Assembly (NCBI GenBank): GCA_021498125.1
Contig: JAIZWL010000001.1
Span: 837,434 to 901,433 of the forward strand
Length of the DNA: 64,000 nt
Direction of reading: 5' to 3'
From: Candidatus Thorarchaeota archaeon
GTDB lineage: Archaea > Asgardarchaeota > Thorarchaeia > Thorarchaeales > Thorarchaeaceae
Position numbers and translations under genes: made by a program. Below, piece by piece: positions 60,938 to 64,000 of this stretch. The notes beneath the pieces are model-generated. The model made no database searches and was not told where the DNA came from. It saw only the letters and a program-made list of their open reading frames with translations. The stretch's first letter is position 1. Every line of letters starts with the position of its first letter.

Positions 60938-61840
60938 TTGTCAGGCCGTACAATCTCAACAATTGGCCTTTATTCATCTGATCCGTGGTCTCCGCGCTGT
61001 GATCAATTGGCACAGGCCTTTCAGAAGGTAGGTGTCAAAGCCACGCACATACTTCCATGGAAGGTGAAACGTATTGGCACCACTGGAACGCACGAGATCA
61101 CACATGATGACCACGACCTCACCTCACTTGATGCACTGCTTGTGTTAGATCTTGGGGGCAATGATATTGGCACTTTCTTTAATCGGGTCGGTGTACTAAG
61201 CGCACTTCAGGAGCTGGGGGTAGAGATAATCAATCCTGTGAACTCGATATTGCAGATGCGTAACAAGGCCGAGTGTATGAGAAAATTAGTGACTGCTGGT
61301 CTTCCTGTCCCTATAACATTGATCACCGAGTCTATTGAGGACGCTGCTGAGTTTGTCCATGAGCATTTTCCCTGCGTCCTCAAGCCAATCACTGGTTTCG
61401 GTGGAACTGGTGTCCAACTGATCCATCGCGATTTTGATCGTGAGCATCTGCTTGATTTCCTCAAGTTCCACAGTCAGCTCTTCGGGAAAGGGGCCTTTTT
61501 GTTACAGGAGTATATCTCCAATCATGGTTTTGATATCCGTGCACTCGTTGTTGATAACGAGGTTGTTGCAACGATGCAGCGTGTGAGTCCCGGAGGGCTG
61601 GTCACGAATATTCATGCGGGAGGTACTCCACGACGAAATGATGTTGATGTCACGGATATTGCCATTCAGGCCGCGAAGTCCGTACGTGGTCGTCTTGTCG
61701 GTGTTGACATCATTCCTGATGCCAGTGGCGATCTATGGGTACTGGAAGTCAATGCAACTCCGGGCTGGGCCGGACTTCAAGCAGTCACTGACTTTGATCT
61801 CGCTCTTCGAATCGCGACAAGTCTGAGCATCATACATTGA
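60938..61840 (+). CDS. RimK-like ATP-grasp ligase
   Basis: 300 residues. ATP-grasp core: VLKPITGFGGTGVQLIHRDF (glycine-rich loop), LLQEYISNHGFDIRALVVDN, and LWVLEVNATPGWAGLQAVT with the metal-binding E-x-N. The pattern matches RimK/MptN/LysX-type enzymes that add glutamate or other amino acids to cofactors or proteins. A cofactor ligase such as for tetrahydromethanopterin or F420 is possible; not shown. Start TTG 60938. Confidence 0.85.
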   Translation: MSGRTISTIGLYSSDPWSPRCDQLAQAFQKVGVKATHILPWKVKRIGTTGTHEITHDDHDLTSLDALLVLDLGGNDIGTFFNRVGVLSALQELGVEIINPVNSILQMRNKAECMRKLVTAGLPVPITLITESIEDAAEFVHEHFPCVLKPITGFGGTGVQLIHRDFDREHLLDFLKFHSQLFGKGAFLLQEYISNHGFDIRALVVDNEVVATMQRVSPGGLVTNIHAGGTPRRNDVDVTDIAIQAAKSVRGRLVGVDIIPDASGDLWVLEVNATPGWAGLQAVTDFDLALRIATSLSIIH

Positions 61841-61900
61841 AGAAATCCTCTCTAAGAGTCAAAATTTGCATTCATAGAGGAAACCTTAAAAGTAACGTGC

Positions 61901-63124
61901 GTGGCGGGGGTCATGTATCAGAATCGTGTAACCCTCATATCGGGGGTTTCGGAATCCGCCCAACCACTCGGGCTGCAAAACGAAGTTCTGAGGTTCGAAG
62001 TCTTGACAGAAGTAGCTGAAACACCCACTGAAGACCTTGATTTCCTACGCGCGAAGTTACGTGAACTGAAGTCTCAAGCTCGTGATGAGCTAGAGCAATT
62101 ACGACGTGACCGCGACAAGATGCGGGAATACAAGGCAATTCGGGATGAACATAATAAAGAGGTCCGTGCTCTCATTGAATCGGTAAAGGCCGAGCGAGAG
62201 GAACGTGATCGGATTAACAAAGAAATATCTGAAGCAAAGGCGCGGCGCAGCGCAATTCATGCACAATTGAAGAGTGTGTATGATGAGATTCGCGAACTGC
62301 GAAGCAAACTTGTTGGAAGCCCCTCAAATGATCAGCGTCGTATGATTCGACGTGTTGAAGAACTTGAGTGGCGACAGCAGACCGATCCTGATCTGACTTC
62401 CGAGGATGAACGTGCTATCGTGGAGCAGATTGCAAAGATCGAAGCCAAGCTTGTAAAGATCGGTCAGGAAAAAGAAAAGCAGGATCGCATTAGTGAACTG
62501 CGAAGGCTTGCCCGTCGCCTCAAGGAAGATGCCTCGGAACTACATAAACAGGTCCTTGAGCTCTCTGAACAATCCCAGATTCATCATCAAGAGGTTGTTC
62601 GTATTCGCCCACAGCTTGAAGAATACAAGAAGTCCGCAGATACAGCGCACAAGAATTTCGTAGAGTGGTTAAAGAAGGTCAAAGACGGCGAGTCCCGTCT
62701 TAAAGAGATTCGGACCAAGATTGAAGAGATCGAAGGAAAGATCCGCAAGCAGTCGGCCGATAGACCCGGCAGACCCGATCGCAGGCTTCAGAGGGAGCAG
62801 GAGCGCGAACGTATTGTTGAGGCTGTTGACAAGCTACAGGCTGGTAAACGGCTCACGTTCGATGAGTTTATTCTCGCTCAACGCTCGATCTCAAGTGACG
62901 CACGTCGCTCACGGAGAAAGGCTGCTGCTGAAGCAAGGGCTGAAGAGGAAGCCGCAGAGGCCGCTGAAGAAGAAGCAGCTACGGTCACAGACTCTGAGGA
63001 AGAATCTGAAGACGCCGAAGAAAAAGCGGAAGCTGAAGTTGAATCAGTACCGGAATCGGATGATGACGCAGGTACTATAAGTGAAGAAACTGATTCCTCA
63101 ACTGAAGAGACCGATGAGGAATAA
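61901..63124 (+). CDS. Long coiled-coil protein (COG1340-like)
   Basis: 407 residues, charged and nearly all helical. Heptad-rich from about 45 to 300 (RDELEQLRRDRDKMREYKAI; KEDASELHKQVLELSEQSQ), then a Lys/Arg-rich LQREQERERIVEAVDKLQAG, and an acidic Ala/Glu-rich tail. The central part resembles archaeal COG1340-type coiled coils. Probably structural or nucleic-acid associated; function unknown. GTG 61901 is used; ATG 61913 is an alternative. Confidence 0.7.
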   Translation: MAGVMYQNRVTLISGVSESAQPLGLQNEVLRFEVLTEVAETPTEDLDFLRAKLRELKSQARDELEQLRRDRDKMREYKAIRDEHNKEVRALIESVKAEREERDRINKEISEAKARRSAIHAQLKSVYDEIRELRSKLVGSPSNDQRRMIRRVEELEWRQQTDPDLTSEDERAIVEQIAKIEAKLVKIGQEKEKQDRISELRRLARRLKEDASELHKQVLELSEQSQIHHQEVVRIRPQLEEYKKSADTAHKNFVEWLKKVKDGESRLKEIRTKIEEIEGKIRKQSADRPGRPDRRLQREQERERIVEAVDKLQAGKRLTFDEFILAQRSISSDARRSRRKAAAEARAEEEAAEAAEEEAATVTDSEEESEDAEEKAEAEVESVPESDDDAGTISEETDSSTEETDEE

Positions 63125-63189
63125 ATACGCTATCCGGGAATGTGTAATCATCATCTCACATTCCTTCTATTTTCATTGGAGGCCGCGTA

Positions 63190-64000
63190 ATGAGTAGTCG
63201 AAATCAGAGGCCCGTCAGCAAGCGTCCGAGCAAGTACATCTTCTATAGTCTGGCTCTAGGCGCTGGAGTCTTTAAGACGATTTCTGTGGCCTTCGATATT
63301 GTTGCTATCAATACGGTCTCTATTGATGCTATCACTTTTGGATTCATGTCCCAATGGATCTCCTTTTTTGTCACCTTTGCTATTGTTGCCTTTCTCAGCA
63401 TTCGCCGCAAAATAAATGGTATTTCCCGCCCTCTTGGGTACTCTCTGGATCCCGACTTTGGCCGACTTGGCCTGCTTCCACGAAAGCCTCTCATCTATGT
63501 GATCCTCTCAGGTCTCTTTGCAGGGATTTCTACCACCTCGTATTACATTATGATTGGTGCCGCAGATGCCTCCGCAGTTCTCCCATTTGGTCAGCTTGTG
63601 ATCATCTATCTTCTTGTGGGCGACCTCTTTGCAGACAAGGACACCCCGACAATGGTGGAGATCCAGTGTGTTCTCTCAATACTGTTGGGCGTGCTTCTTG
63701 TGGGTGTGACCCCCGGCGGTTTCGATGTCTGGATGCTGCTGCTTGTTCTTGGGCCACTCAATATCTCATCTGCTCTATTCACTTACTTTCAACGCCAGGC
63801 AAAACGCTACGAAGTCGCTCCTGGGCTACGGGTTGATACGCTCAATATGCGAGTCTGGTCCCTTTTCTTTCTCAATCTCATCTTTTCGATCTATGCCATG
63901 TTTGTGATGCCTGCTGATGCCATTGTTGTGATGACGACTACTATGTCGCCCCTCTTCTGGGCAATGGCCGGCTCATCGATTACAACCTTCTTGTCACTGG
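63190..64000 (+). CDS. Multi-pass membrane transporter-like protein (cut by window end)
   Basis: 270 codons without a stop before the window ends. ATG 63190 is preceded by GGAGG (63178-63182), 7 nt upstream. About eight hydrophobic segments are seen, for example YVILSGLFAGISTTSYYIMI with AADASAVLPFGQLVIIYLLV, an arrangement seen in EamA/DMT-type drug and metabolite transporters. The N-terminus is basic (SSRNQRPVSKRPSK). Family call is tentative. Confidence 0.65.
   Translation, partial: MSSRNQRPVSKRPSKYIFYSLALGAGVFKTISVAFDIVAINTVSIDAITFGFMSQWISFFVTFAIVAFLSIRRKINGISRPLGYSLDPDFGRLGLLPRKPLIYVILSGLFAGISTTSYYIMIGAADASAVLPFGQLVIIYLLVGDLFADKDTPTMVEIQCVLSILLGVLLVGVTPGGFDVWMLLLVLGPLNISSALFTYFQRQAKRYEVAPGLRVDTLNMRVWSLFFLNLIFSIYAMFVMPADAIVVMTTTMSPLFWAMAGSSITTFLSL

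Overview
The window is archaeal and most likely from an Asgard archaeon; the Thorarchaeota lineage is an inference. It has archaeal RadA, archaeal/eukaryotic-type PheRS, aRF1, a geranylgeranyl reductase for ether lipids and archaeal BRE/TATA-type promoters. It also has two Ras/Rab-like small GTPases and three Roadblock/LC7 proteins, a eukaryote-like pairing typical of Asgard genomes. Genes are tightly packed on both strands, often with 1-7 bp overlaps.

Layout: 1-18.3 kb is housekeeping (PAP2-like membrane protein, Roadblock, radA, lipid reductase, purA, GTPases, CBS protein, pheST, aRF1, a split membrane Cas4-like nuclease, an MFS carrier, a VTT protein, a CpXC protein and inositol-phosphate synthase). 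18.37-40.40 kb is a visibly more AT-rich defence island. 40.9-64 kb returns to host genes: an OB-fold SSB, a GlcD/HdrD-like oxidoreductase pair, a SCP2 protein, a DegT aminotransferase, a C25-like peptidase, an AlkA-like glycosylase, an ABC-2 permease, dodecin, a CPBP protease, a subtilase, Roadblock proteins, DUF99, an HD phosphohydrolase, a BMP-type binding protein, glmS, a RimK-like ligase, a coiled-coil protein and a transporter cut by the window end.

The main discovery is that the island appears to be one 22,025-bp composite transposon (18374-40398). Its two ends are related short elements with 18-bp terminal inverted repeats of the GGCTCTGTGTGAAAAGTC type. The whole segment is flanked by a perfect 9-bp direct repeat, GTAGGTCTC (18365-18373 and 40399-40407). 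Removing the segment plus one repeat copy rejoins an open reading frame upstream of, and in frame with, the inositol-phosphate synthase gene. A third copy inside the island (20134-20262) has its own perfect 9-bp duplication, TAAATTTCA. No intact transposase is present, so mobilisation would be in trans.

The cargo is a type III-B (Cmr) CRISPR effector operon (cmr1, cas10, cmr3, cmr4, cmr5, cmr6). Cas10 has an intact GGDD cyclase motif but no HD nuclease domain. Around it are likely cyclic-oligoadenylate signalling parts: a CARF-HTH regulator, a CARF protein overlapping a PIN-like nuclease, and a DHH phosphoesterase leading an operon with two unknown proteins. There is also a solo second Cmr1, an SF1 helicase / wHTH protein / double-HKD PLD nuclease cassette running on from cmr6, and a structured RNA region between the regulator and cmr1. 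No CRISPR array, cas1/cas2 or cas6 is seen, so guides must come from elsewhere.
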